Below, one piece after another: positions 1-13,099 of a stretch of DNA of 64,000 nt. The position numbers were made by a program, and so were the translations under genes. Source of the stretch: Odiellus spinosus (taxonomy: Eukaryota; Arthropoda; Arachnida; Opiliones; Phalangiidae); contig CAWUCO010000251.1 in the NCBI GenBank assembly GCA_963920705.1, positions 620,001 to 684,000 on the forward strand. The letters are read 5' to 3'. The first letter of the stretch is position 1. Each line of letters opens with the position of its first letter. The notes under the pieces are model-generated. The model worked only from the letters and a program-made list of their open reading frames with translations. It did no database searches and was not told where the DNA came from.

Positions 1-3000
1 CGAATGACTTTGGTTTTGTCTAAATTGCAAAATTGTGACAAATATAAAATTGGTTAAAATTAAGCAAAAACACTTAAAAATCCAAGATTATTGGATTCAA
101 ATGGACACAAAACTTTTGATTTTAAAGCGATTTAGACAAAATTAAGACCACTCGAAAGACCAAATTTTGGTCTATCTAAAAAACAAGAGTTTTGGAAAAT
201 CCGTTGAAAAACATGGAAAATATTACCAATTGAAAAAACATCTAATATCAAAAAGCGAATTTTTAAAATCTGAAATTTGACTATTTTGATATTGTATGGT
301 TTCTTGAATTGGCCATATCTTTCTTGTTTTTTAACGGATTTTTGAAAACTCTTATTATTTAGACTGTCCATTAATTGCTCTTTCGAATGACTTTGGTTTT
401 GACTAAATTGCCAAAACGTGACAAATATAAAATTGGTTAAAATTAAGCAAAAACGCTTTAAAATCCAAGATTATTGGATTCAAATGGACACAAAACTTTT
501 GATTTTTGAGCGATTTAGAAAAAATTAAGACCACTCGAAAGAGCAAATATTGGTCTATCTAAAAAACAAGAGTTTTGGAAAATCCGTTGAAAAACCTGGA
601 AAATATAGCCAATTCATAAAACATCTAATATCAAAAAGCGAATTTTTAAAATCTGAAATTTGACTATTATGATATTGTATGATTTTTTGAATTGGCCATA
701 TTTTTTCTTGTTTTTCAACGGATTTTTGAAAACTCTTATTATTTAGAATGTCCATTAATTGCTCTTTCGAATGACTTTGGTTTTGTCTAAATTGTTAAAT
801 TGTGACAAATATAAAATTGGTTAAAATTAAGCAAAAACACTTAAAAATCCAAGATTATTGGATTCAAATGGACACAAAACTTTTGATTTTAAAGCGATTT
901 AGACAAAATTAAGACCACTCGAAAGACCAAATTTTGGTCTATCTAAAAAACAAGAGATTTGGAAAATCCGTTGAAAAACATGGAAAATATTACCAATTGA
1001 AAAAACATCTAATATCAAAAAGCGAATTTTTAAAATCTGAAATTTGACTATTTTGATATTGTATGGTTTCTTGAATTGGCCATATCTTTCTTGTTTTTTA
1101 ACGGATTTTTGAAAACTCTTATTATTTAGACTGTCCATTAATTGCTCTTTCGAATGACTTTGGTTTTGACTAAATTGCCAAAACGTGACAAATATAAAAT
1201 TGGTTAAAATTAAGCAAAAACGCTTTAAAATCCAAGATTATTGGATTCAAATGGACACAAAACTTTTGATTTTTGAGCGATTTAGAAAAAATTAAGACCA
1301 CTCGAAAGAGCAAATATTGGTCTATCTAAAAAACAAGAGTTTTGGAAAATCCGTTGAAAAACATGGAAAATATGGCCTATTCAAAAAACATCTAATATCA
1401 AAAAGCGAATTTTTAAAATCTGAAATTTGACTATTTTGATATTGTATGATTTCTTGAGTTGGCCATATTTTTCTTGTTTTTCAACGGATTTTTGAAAACT
1501 CTTATTATTTAGACTGTCCATTAATTGCTCTTTCGATGACTTTGGTTTTGTCTAAATTGCCAAAACGTGACAAATATAAAATTGGTTAAAATTAAGCAAA
1601 AACGCTTAAAAATCCAAGATTATTGGATTCAAATGGACACAAAACTTTTGATTTTAAAGCGATTTAGACAAAATTAAGACCACTCGAAAGACCAAATTTT
1701 GGTCTATTTAAAAAACAAGAGTTTTGGAAATCCGTTGAAAAACATGGAAAATATGGCCAATTTAAAAAATATCTAATATCAAAAAGCGAATTTTTAAAAT
1801 CTGAAATTTGACTATTTTCATATTGTATGATTTCTTGAATTGGCCATATTTTTCTTGTTTTTCAACGGATTTTTGAAAACTCTTATTATTTAGAATGTCC
1901 ATTAATAGCTCTTTCGATGACTTTGGTTTTGTCTAAATTGCCAAAACGTGACAAATATAAAATTGGTTAAAATTAAGCAAAAACGCTTAAAAATCCAAGA
2001 TTATTGGATTCAAATGGACACAAAACTTTTGATTTTAAAGCGATTTAGACAAAATTAAGACCACTCGAAAGATAAAATTTTGGTCTATTTAAAAAACAAG
2101 AGTTTTGGAAATCCGTTGAAAAACATGGAAAATATGGCCAATTTAAAAAACATCTAATATCAAAAAGCGAATTTTTAAAATCTGAAATTTGACTATTTTG
2201 ATATTATATGATTTCTTGAATTGGCCATATTTTTCTTGTTTTTCAACGGATTTTTGAAAACTCTTATTATTTAGAATGTCCATTAATTGCTCTTTCGATG
2301 ACTTTGGTTTTGTCTAAATTGCCAAAACGTGACAAATATAAAATTGGTTAAAATTAAGCAAAAACGCTTAAAAATCCAAGATTATTGGATTCAAATGGAC
2401 ACAAAACTTTTGATTTTAAAGCGATTTAGACAAAATTAAGACCACTCGAAAGACCAAATTTTGGTCTATTTAAAAAACAAGAGTTTTGGAAATCCGTTGA
2501 AAAACATGGAAAATATGGCCAATTTAAAAAACATCTAATATCAAAAAGCGAATTTTTAAAATCTGAAATTTGACTATTTTGATATTGTATGATTTTTTGA
2601 ATTGGCCATATTTTTCTTGTTTTTCAACGGATTTTTGAAAACTCTTATTATTTAGACTGTCCATTAATTGCTCTTTCGAATGACTTTGGTTTTGTCTAAA
2701 TTGCAAAATTGTGACAAATATAAAATTGGTTAAAATTAAGCAAAAACACTTAAAAATCCAAGATTATTGGATTCAAATGGACACAAAACTTTTGATTTTA
2801 AAGCGATTTAGACAAAATTAAGACCACTCGAAAGACCAAATTTTGGTCTATCTAAAAAACAAGAGTTTTGGAAAATCCGTTGAAAAACATGGAAAATATT
2901 ACCAATTGAAAAAACATCTAATATCAAAAAGCGAATTTTTAAAATCTGAAATTTGACTATTTTGATATTGTATGGTTTCTTGAATTGGCCATATTTTTCT

Positions 3001-6000
3001 TGTTTTTTAACGGATTTTTGAAAACTCTTATTATTTAGACTGTCCATTAATTGCTCTTTCGAATGACTTTGGTTTTGACTAAATTGCCAAAACGTGACAA
3101 ATATAAAATTGGTTAAAATTAAGCAAAAACGCTTTTAAAATCCAAGATTATTGGATTCAAATGGACACAAAACTTTTGATTTTTGAGCGATTTAGAAAAA
3201 ATGAAGACCACTCGAAAGAGCAAATATTGGTCTATCTAAAAAACAAGAGTTTTGGAAAATCCGTTGAAAAACATGGAAAATAGGGCCTATTCAAAAAACA
3301 TCTAATATCAAAAAGCGAATTTTTAAAATCTGAAATTTGACTATTTTGATATTGTATGATTTCTTGAATTGGCCATATTTTTCTTGTTTTTCAACGGATT
3401 TTTGAAAACTCTTATTATTTAGACTGTCCATTAATTGCTCTTTCGAATGACTTTGGTTTTGTCTAAATTGCCAAAACGAGACAAATATAAAATTGTTGAA
3501 AATTAAGTAAAAACGCTTAAAAATCCAAGATTATTGGATTCAAATGGACACAAAACTTTTGATTTTAAGCGATTTAGACAAAATTAAGACCACTCGAAAG
3601 AGCAAATATTGGTCTATCTAAAAAACAAGAGTTTTGGAAAATCCATTGAGAAACATGCAAAATATGGCCAATTCAAAAAACATCTAATATCAAAAAGCGA
3701 ATTTTTAAAATCTGAAATTTGACTATTTTGATATTGTATGGTTTCTTGAATTGGCCATATTTTTCTTGTTTTTCAACGGATTTTTGAAAACTCTTATTAT
3801 TTAGACTGTCCATTAATTGCTCTTTCGATGACTTTGGTTTTGTCTAAATTGCCAAAACGTGACAAATATAAAATTGGTTAAAATTAAGCAAAAACGCTTA
3901 AAAATCCAAGATTATTGGATTCAAATGGACACAAAACTTTTGATTTTAAAGCGATTTAGACAAAATTAAGACCACTCGAAAGACCAAATTTTGGTCTATC
4001 TAAAAAACAAGAGTTTTGGAAAATCCGTTGAAAAACATGGAAAATATGGCCAATTCAAAAAACATCTAATATCAAAAAGCGAATTTTTAAAATCTGAAAT
4101 TTGACTATTTTGATATTGTATGATTTTTTGAATTGGCCATATTTTTCTTGTTTTTCAACGGATTTTTGAAAACTCTTATTATTTAGACTGTCCATTAATT
4201 GCTCTTTCGAATGACTTTGGTTTTGTCTAAATTGCAAAATTGTGACAAATATAAAATTGGTTAAAATTAAGCAAAAACACTTAAAAATCCAAGATTATTG
4301 GATTCAAATGGACACAAAACTTTTGATTTTAAAGCGATTTAGACAAAATTAAGACCACTCGAAAGACCAAATTTTGGTCTATCTAAAAAACAAGAGTTTT
4401 GGAAAATCCGTTGAAAAACATGGAAAATATTACCAATTGAAAAAACATCTAATATCAAAAAGCGAATTTTTAAAATCTGAAATTTGACTATTTTGATATT
4501 GTATGGTTTCTTGAATTGGCCATATTTTTCTTGTTTTTTAACGGATTTTTGAAAACTCTTATTATTTAGACTGTCCATTAATTGCTCTTTCGAATGACTT
4601 TGGTTTTGACTAAATTGCCAAAACGTGACAAATATAAAATTGGTTAAAATTAAGCAAAAACGCTTTAAAATCCAAGATTATTGGATTCAAATGGACACAA
4701 AACTTTTGATGTTTGAGCGATTTAGAAAAAATTAAGACCACTCGAAAGAGCAAATATTGGTCTATCTAAAAAACAAGAGTTTTGGAAAATCCGTTGAAAA
4801 ACATGGAAAATATGGCCTATTCAAAAAACATCTAATATCAAAAAGCGAATTTTTAAAATCTGAAATTTGACTATTTTGATATTGTATGATTTCTTGAATT
4901 GGCCATATTTTTCTTGTTTTTCAACGGATTTTTTAAAACTCTTATTATTTAGACTGTCCATTAATTGCTCTTTCGAATGACTTTGGTTTCGTCTAAATTG
5001 CCAAAACGAGACAAATATAAAATTGTTGAAAATTAAGTAAAAACGCTTAAGAATCCAAGATTATTGGATTCAAATGGACACAAAACTTTTGATTTTAAGC
5101 GATTTAGACAAAATTAAGACCACTCGAAAGAGCAAATATTGGTCTATCTAAAAAACAAGAGTTTTGGAAAATCCATTGAGAAACATGGAAAATATGGCCA
5201 ATTCAAAAAACATCTAATATCAAAAAGCGAATTTTTAAAATCTGAAATTTGACTATTTTGATATTGTATGATTTCTTGAGTTGGCCATATTTTTCTTGTT
5301 TTTCAACGGATTTTTGAAAACTCTTATTATTTAGACTGTCCATTAATTGCTCTTTCGATGACTTTGGTTTTGTCTAAATTGCCAAAACGTGACAAATATA
5401 AAATTGGTTAAAATTAAGCAAAAACGCTTAAAAATCCAAGATTATTGGATTCAAATGGACACAAAACTTTTGATTTTAAAGCGATTTAGACAAAATTAAG
5501 ACCACTCGAAAGACCAAATTTTGGTCTATTTAAAAAACAAGAGTTTTGGAAATCCGCTGAAAAACATGGAAAATATGGCCAATTTAAAAAACATCTAATA
5601 TATAAAAGCGAATTTTTAAAATCTGAAATTTGACTATTTTGATATTGTATGATTTCTTGAATTGGCCATATTTTTCTTGTTTTTCAACGGATTTTTGAAA
5701 ACTCTTATTATTTAGACTGTCCATTAATTGCTCTTTCGAATGACTTTGGTTTTGTCTAAATTGCCAAAACGTGACAAATATAAAATTGGTTAAAATTAAG
5801 CAAAAACGCTTAAAAATCCAAGATTATTGGATTCAAATGGACACAAAACTTTTGATTTTAAAGCGATTTAGACAAAATTAAGACCACTCGAAAGACCAAA
5901 TTTTGGTCTATCTAAAAAACAAGAGTTTTGGAAAATCCGTTGAAAAACATGGAAAATATGGCCAATTCAAAAAACATCTAATATCAAAAAGCGAATTTTT

Positions 6001-9000
6001 AAAATCTGAAATTTGACTATTTTGATATTGTATGATTTTTTGAATTGGCCATATTTTTCTTGTTTTTCAACGGATTTTTGAAAACTCTTATTATTTAGAC
6101 TGTCCATTAATTGCTCTTTCGAATGACTTTGGTTTTGTCTAAATTGCAAAATTGTGACAAATATAAAATTGGTTAAAATTAAGCAAAAACACTTAAAAAT
6201 CCAAGATTATTGGATTCAAATGGACACAAAACTTTTGATTTTAAAGCGATTTAGACAAAATTAAGACCACTCGAAAGACCAAATTTTGGTCTATCTAAAA
6301 AACAAGAGTTTTGGAAAATCCGTTGAAAAACATGGAAAATATTACCAATTGAAAAAACCTCTAATATCAAAAAGCGAATTTTTAAAATCTGAAATTTGAC
6401 TATTTTGATATTGTATGGTTTCTTGAATTGGCCATATTTTTCTTGTTTTTTAACGGATTTTTGAAAACTCTTATTATTTAGACTGTCCATTAATTGCTCT
6501 TTCGAATGACTTTGGTTTTGACTAAATTGCCAAAACGTGACAAATATAAAATTGGTTAAAATTAAGCAAAAACGCTTTAAAATCCAAGATTATTGGATTC
6601 AAATGGACACAAAACTTTTGATGTTTGAGCGATTTAGAAAAAATTAAGACCACTCGAAAGAGCAAATATTGGTCTATCTAAAAAACAAGAGTTTTGGAAA
6701 ATCCGTTGAAAAACATGGAAAATATGGCCTATTCAAAAAACATCTAATATCAAAAAGCGAATTTTTAAAATCTGAAATTTGACTATTTTGATATTGTATG
6801 ATTTCTTGAATTGGCCATATTTTTCTTGTTTTTCAACGGATTTTTTAAATTTCTTTTTATTTAGACTGTCCATTAATTGCTCTTTCGAATGACTTTGGTT
6901 TTGTCTAAATTGCCAAAACGAGACAAATATAAAATTGTTGAAAATTAAGTAAAAACGCTTAAAAATCCAAGATTATTGGATTCAAATGGACACAAAACTT
7001 TTGATTTTAAGCGATTTAGACAAAATTAAGACCACTCGAAAGAGCAAATATTGGTCTATCTAAAAAACAAGAGTTTTGGAAAATCCATTGAGAAACATGG
7101 AAAATATGGCCAATTCAAAAAACATCTAATATCAAAAAGCGAATTTTTAAAATCTGAAATTTGACTATTTTGATATTGTATGATTTCTTGAGTTGGCCAT
7201 ATTTTTCTTGTTTTTCAACGGATTTTTGAAAACTCTTATTATTTAGACTGTCCATTAATTGCTCTTTCGATGACTTTGGTTTTGTCTTAATTGCCAAAAC
7301 GTGACAAATATAAAATTGGTTAAAATTAAGCAAAAACGCTTAAAAATCCAAGATTATTGGATTCAAATGGACACAAAACTTTTGATTTTAAAGCGATTTA
7401 GACAAAATTAAGACCACTCGAAAGACCAAATTTTGGTCTATTTAAAAAACAAGAGTTTTGGAAATCCGCTGAAAAACATGGAAAATATGGCCAATTTAAA
7501 AAACATCTAATATATAAAAGCGAATTTTTAAAATCTGAAATTTGACTATTTTGATATTGTATGATTTCTTGAATTGGCCATATTTTTCTTGTTTTTCAAC
7601 GGATTTTTGAAAACTCTTATTATTTAGACTGTCCATTAATTGCTCTTTCGAATGACTTTGGTTTTGTCTAAATTGCCAAAACGTGACAAATATAAAATTG
7701 GTTAAAATTAAGCAAAAACACTTAAAAATCCAAGATTATTGGATTCAAATGGACACAAAACTTTTGATTTTAAAGCGATTTAGACAAAATTAAGACCACT
7801 CGAAAGACCAAATTTTGGTCTATCTAAAAAACAAGAGTTTTGGAAAATCCGTTGAAAAACATGGAAAATATGGCCAATTCAAAAAACATCTAATATCAAA
7901 AAGCGAATTTTTAAAATCTAAAATTTGACTATTTTGATATTGTATGATTTTTTGAATTGGCCATATTTTTCTTGTTTTCCAACGGATTTTTGAAAACTCT
8001 TATTATTTAGACTGTCCATTAATTGCTCTTTCGAATGACTTTGGTTTTGTCTAAATTGCAAAATTGTGACAAATATAAAATTGGTTAAAATTAAGCAAAA
8101 ACACTTAAAAATCCAAGATTATTGGATTCAAATGGACACAAAACTTTTGATTTTAAAGCGATTTAGACAAAATTAAGACCACTCGAAAGACCAAATATTG
8201 GTCTATCTAAAAAACAAGAGTTTTGGAAAATCCGTTGAAAAACATGGAAAATATGGCCTATTCAAAAAACATCTAATATCAAAAAGCGAATTTTTAAAAT
8301 CTGAAATTTGACTATTTTGATATTGTATGATTTCTTGAGTTGGCCATATTTTTCTTGTTTTTCAACGGATTTTTGAAAACTCTTATTATTTAGACTGTCC
8401 ATTAATTGCTCTTTCGATGACTTTGGTTTTGTCTAAATTGCCAAAAAACGTCACAAATATAAAATTGGTTAAAATTAAGCAAAAACGCTTAAAAATCCAA
8501 GATTATTGGATTCAAATGGACACAAAACTTTTGATTTTAAAGCGATTTAGACAAAATTAAGACCACTCGAAAGACCAAATTTTGGTCTATTTAAAAAACA
8601 AGAGTTTTGGAAATCCGTTGAAAAACATGGAAAATATGGCCAATTTAAAAAACATCTAATATATAAAAGCGAATTTTTAAAATCTGAAATTTGACTATTT
8701 TGATATTGTATGATTTCTTGAATTGGCCATATTTTTCTTGTTTTTCAACGGATTTTTGAAAACTCTTATTATTTAGACTGTCCATTAATTGCTCTTTCGA
8801 ATGACTTTGGTTTTGTCTAAATTGCCAAAACGTGACAAATATAAAATTGGTTAAAATTAAGCAAAAACGGTTAAAAATCCAAGATTATTGGATTCAAATG
8901 GACACAAAACTTTTGATTTTAAAGCGATTTAGACAAAATTAAGACCACTCGAAAGACCAAATTTTGGTCTATTTAAAAAACAAGAGTTTTGGAAATCCGT

Positions 9001-10000
9001 TGAAAAACATGGAAAATATGGCCAATTTAAAAAACATCTAATATCAAAAAGCGAATTTTTAAAATCTGAAATTTGACTATTTTGATATTGTATGATTTCT
9101 TGAATTGGCCATATTTTTCTTGTTTTTCAACGGATTTTTGAAAACTCTTATTATTTAGACTGTCCATTAATTGCTCTTTCGAATGACTTTGGTTTTGTCT
9201 AAATTGCCAAAACGTGACAAATATAAAATTGGTTAAAATTAAGCAAAAACACTTAAAAATCCAAGATTATTGGATTCAAATGGACACAAAACTTTTGATT
9301 TTAAAGCGATTTAGACAAAATTAAGACCACTCGAAAGACCAAATTTTGGTCTATCTAAAAAACAAGAGTTTTGGAAAATCCGTTGAAAAACATGGAAAAT
9401 ATGGCCAATTCAAAAAACATCTAATTTCAAAAAGCGAATTTTTAAAATCTGAAATTTGACTATTTTGATATTGTATGATTTCTTGAATTGGCCATATTTT
9501 TCTTGTTTTTCAACGGATTTTTGAAAACTCTTATTATTTATACAGTCCATTAATTGCTCTTTCGAATGACTTTGGTTTTGTCTAAATTGCCAAAACGTGA
9601 CAAATATAAAATTGGTTAAAATTAAGCAAAAACGCTTAAAAATCCAAGATTATTGGATTCAAATGGACACAAAACTTTTGATTTTTAAGCGATTTAGACA
9701 AAATTAAGACCACTCGAAAGAGCAAATATTGGTCTATCTAAAAAACAAGAGTTTTGGAAAATCCGTTGAAAAGCCTGGAAAATATGGCCAATGCAAAAAA
9801 CATCTAATATAAAAAAAGCGAATTTTTAAAATCTGAAATTTGACTATTTTGATATTGTATGATTTCTTGAATTGGCCATATTTTTCTTGTTTTTCAACGG
9901 ATTTTTGAAAACTCTTATTATTTAGACTGTATATTAATTGCTCTTTCGATGACTTTGGTTTTGTCTAAATTGCAAAATTGTGACAAATATAAAATTGGTT
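1..10000. repeat. Left domain: 2-, 4- and 5-monomer higher-order repeats
   Basis: Marker variants recur at multi-monomer steps. The 'accaattgaaaaaac' type monomer lies near 210, 977, 2886, 4417 and 6329, i.e. steps of 767, about 1,909, 1,531 and 1,912 bp. The linker marker 'aacgagacaaat' followed by 'aattgttgaaaattaagt' occurs near 3476, 5006 and 6918 (steps 1,530 and 1,912). The pair 'aatccgctgaaaaac' near 5552 and 7466 repeats at about 1,913 bp. The 1,912-bp steps are a 4-monomer unit plus one extra monomer. This domain also carries 'ggaaatccgttg' (one A lost) and 'ccaatttaaaaaac' variants that are rare further right. Unit edges are approximate. Confidence 0.75.
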
Positions 10001-10379
10001 AAAATTAAGCAAAAACACTTAAAAATCCAATATTATTGGATTCAAATGCACACAAAACTTTTGATTTTAAAGCGATTTAGACAAAATTAAGACCACTCGA
10101 AAGACCAAATTTTGGTCTATCTAAAAAACAAGAGTTTTGGAAAATTAGTTGAAAAACATGGAAAATATGGCCAATTCAAAAAACATCTAATATCAAAAAG
10201 CGAATTTTTAAAATCTGAAATTTGACTATTTTGATATTGTATGATTTCTTGAATTGGCCATATTTTTCTTGTTTTTCAACGGATTTTTGAAAACTCTTAT
10301 TATTTAGACTGTCCATTAATTGCTCTTTCGAATGACTTTGGTTTTGTCTAAATTGCCAAAACGTGACAAATATAAAATT

Positions 10380-12640
10380 GGTTAAAATTTAGCAAAAACG
10401 CTTAAAAATCCAAGATTATTGGATTCAAATTGGCACAAAACTTTTGATTTTTAAGCGATTTAGACAAAATTAAGACCACTCGAAAGAGCAAATATTAGTC
10501 TATCTAAAAAACAAGAGTTTTGGAAAATCCGTTGAAAAACATGGAAAATATGGCCAATTCAAAAAACATCTAATAACAAAATGCGAATTTTTAAAATCTG
10601 AAATTTGACTATTTTGATATTGTATGATTTCTTGAATTGGCCATATTTTTCTTGTTTTTCAACGGATTTTTGAAAACTCTTAATATTTAGACTGTATATT
10701 AATTGCTCTTTCGATGACTTTGGTTTTGTCTAAATTGCAAAATTGTGACAAATTTAAAATTGGTTAAAATTAAGCAAAAACACTTAAAAATCCAATATTA
10801 TTGGATTCAAATGGACACAAAACTTTTGATTTTAAAGCGATTTAGACAAAATTAAGACCACTCGAAAGACCAAATTTTGGTCTATATAAAAAACAAGAGT
10901 TTTGGAAAATTAGTTGAAAAACATGGAAAATATGGCCAATTCAAAAAACATCTAATATCAAAAAGCGAATTTTTAAAATCTGAAATTTGACTATTTTGAT
11001 ATTGTATGATTTCTTGAATTGGCCATATTTTCCATGTTTTTCAACGGATTTTTGAAAACTCTTATTATTTAGACTGTCCATTAATTCCTCTTTCGAATGA
11101 CTTTGGTTTTGTCTAAATTGCAAAATTGAGACAAATATAAAATTGGTTAAAATTAAGCAAAAACGCTTAAAAATCCAAGATTATTGGATTCAAATGGACA
11201 CAAAACGTTTGATTTTAAAGCGATTTAGACAAAATTAAGACCACTCGAAAGACCAAATTTTGGTCTATATAAAAAACAAGAGTTTTGGAAAATTAGTTGA
11301 AAAACATGGAAAATATGGCCAATTCAAAAAACATCTAATATCAAAAAGCGAATTTTTAAAATCTGAAATTTGACTATTTTGATATTGTATGATTTCTTGA
11401 ATTGGCCATATTTTCCATGTTTTTCAACGGATTTTTGAAAACTCTTATTATTTAGACTGTCCATTAATTGCTCTTTCGAATGAATTTGGTTTTGTCTAAA
11501 TTGCCAAAATGTGACAAATATAAAATTGGTTAAAATTAAGCAAAAACGCTTAAAAATCCAAGATTATTGGATTCAAATGGACAAAAACTTTTGATTTTTA
11601 AGCGATTTAGACAAAATTAAGACCACTCGAAAGACCAAATTTTGGTCTATCTAAAAAACAAGAGTTTTGGAAAATCCGTTGAAAAGCCTGGAAAATATGG
11701 CCAATTCAAAAAACATCTAATATCAAAAAGCGAATTTTTAAAATCTGAAATTTGACTATTTTGATATTGTATGATTTCTTGAATTGGCCATATTTTTCTT
11801 GTTTTTCAACGGATTTTTGAAAATTCTTATTATTTAGACTGTCCATTAATTCCTCTTTCGAATGACTTTGGTTTTGTCTAAATTGCAAAATTGAGACAAA
11901 TATAAAATTGGTTAAAATTTAGCAAAAACGCTTAAAAATCCAAGATTATTGGATTCAAATGGGCACAAAACTTTTGATTTTTAAGCGATTTAGACAAAAT
12001 TAAGACCACTCGAAAGAGCAAATATTAGTCTATCTAAAAAACAAGAGTTTTGGAAAATCCGTTGAAAAACATGGAAAATATGGCCAATTCAAAAAACATC
12101 TAATAACAAAATGCGAATTTTTAAAATCTGAAATTTGACTATTTTGATATTGTATGATTTCTTGAATTGGCCATATTTTTCTTGTTTTTCAACGGATTTT
12201 TGAAAACTCTTAATATTTAGACTGTATATTAATTGCTCTTTCGATGACTTTGGTTTTGTCTAAATTGCAAAATTGTGACAAATTTAAAATTGGTTAAAAT
12301 TAAGCAAAAACACTTAAAAATCCAATATTATTGGATTCAAATGGACACAAAACTTTTGATTTTAAAGCGATTTAGACAAAATTAAGACCACTCGAAAGAC
12401 CAAATTTTGGTCTATATAAAAAACAAGAGTTTTGGAAAATTAGTTGAAAAACATGGAAAATATGGCCAATTCAAAAAACATCTAATATCAAAAAGCGAAT
12501 TTTTAAAATCTGAAATTTGACTATTTTGATATTGTATGATTTCTTGAATTGGCCATAGTTTCCATGTTTTTCAACGGATTTTTGAAAACTCTTATTATTT
12601 AGACTGTCCATTAATTGCTCTTTCGAATGAATTTGGTTTT
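10380..12640. repeat. 4-monomer repeat, 1,530-bp shift
   Basis: Private variants are shared at a shift of 1,530 bp: 'aaaatttagcaaaaacg' near 10386 and 11916, 'aataacaaaatgcg' near 10573 and 12103, and 'gacaaatttaaaattgg' near 10747 and 12277. They are followed in both copies by 'tctatataaaaaac' and 'aaaattagttgaaaaac'. At the right end the match switches to a 1,148-bp (3-monomer) shift, seen from 'ccaaaatgtgac' and 'atggacaaaaac' near 11.5 kb and 12.65 kb. The copies therefore differ in length by exchange within the array. Confidence 0.75.
10913..11045. repeat. Example of a monomer with arms made identical ('ccatg' subfamily)
   Basis: Here 32 bp of left arm (10913-10944) and right arm (11014-11045) are exact reverse complements. 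The usual right arm reads 'tatttttcttgttttt'; this subfamily reads 'tattttccatgttttt', two substitutions that both restore pairing with 'aaaaacatggaaaata' of the left arm. Copies of 'ttccatgttttt' are seen near 11031, 11414, 12561, 14091, 16003, 16769, 19067, 19831, 21747, 22511, 24427, 37441 and 45098. They cluster between 11 and 24.5 kb, and the two later ones belong to the 7.66-kb duplication. Confidence 0.85.
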
Positions 12641-13099
12641 GTCTAAATTGCCAAAATGTGACAAATATAAAATTGGTTAAAATTAAGCAAAAACGCTTAA
12701 AAATCCAAGATTATTGGATTCAAATGGACAAAAACTTTTGATTTTTAAGCGATTTAGACAAAATTAAGACCACTCGACAGACCAAATTTTGGTCTATCTA
12801 AAAAACAAGAGTTTTGGAAAAGCCGTTGAAAAGCCTGGAAAATATGGCCAATTCAAAAAACATCTAATATCAAAAAGCGAATTTTAAAAATCTGAAATTT
12901 GACTATTTTGATATTGTATGATTTCTTGAATTGGCCATATTTTTCTTGTTTTTCAACGGATTTTTGAAAACTCTTAATATTTAGACTGTATATTAATTGC
13001 TCTTTCGATGACTTTGGTTTTGTCTAAATTGCAAATTTGTGACAAATATAAAATTGGTTAAAATTAAGCAAAAACGCTTAAAAATCCAAGATTATTGGA

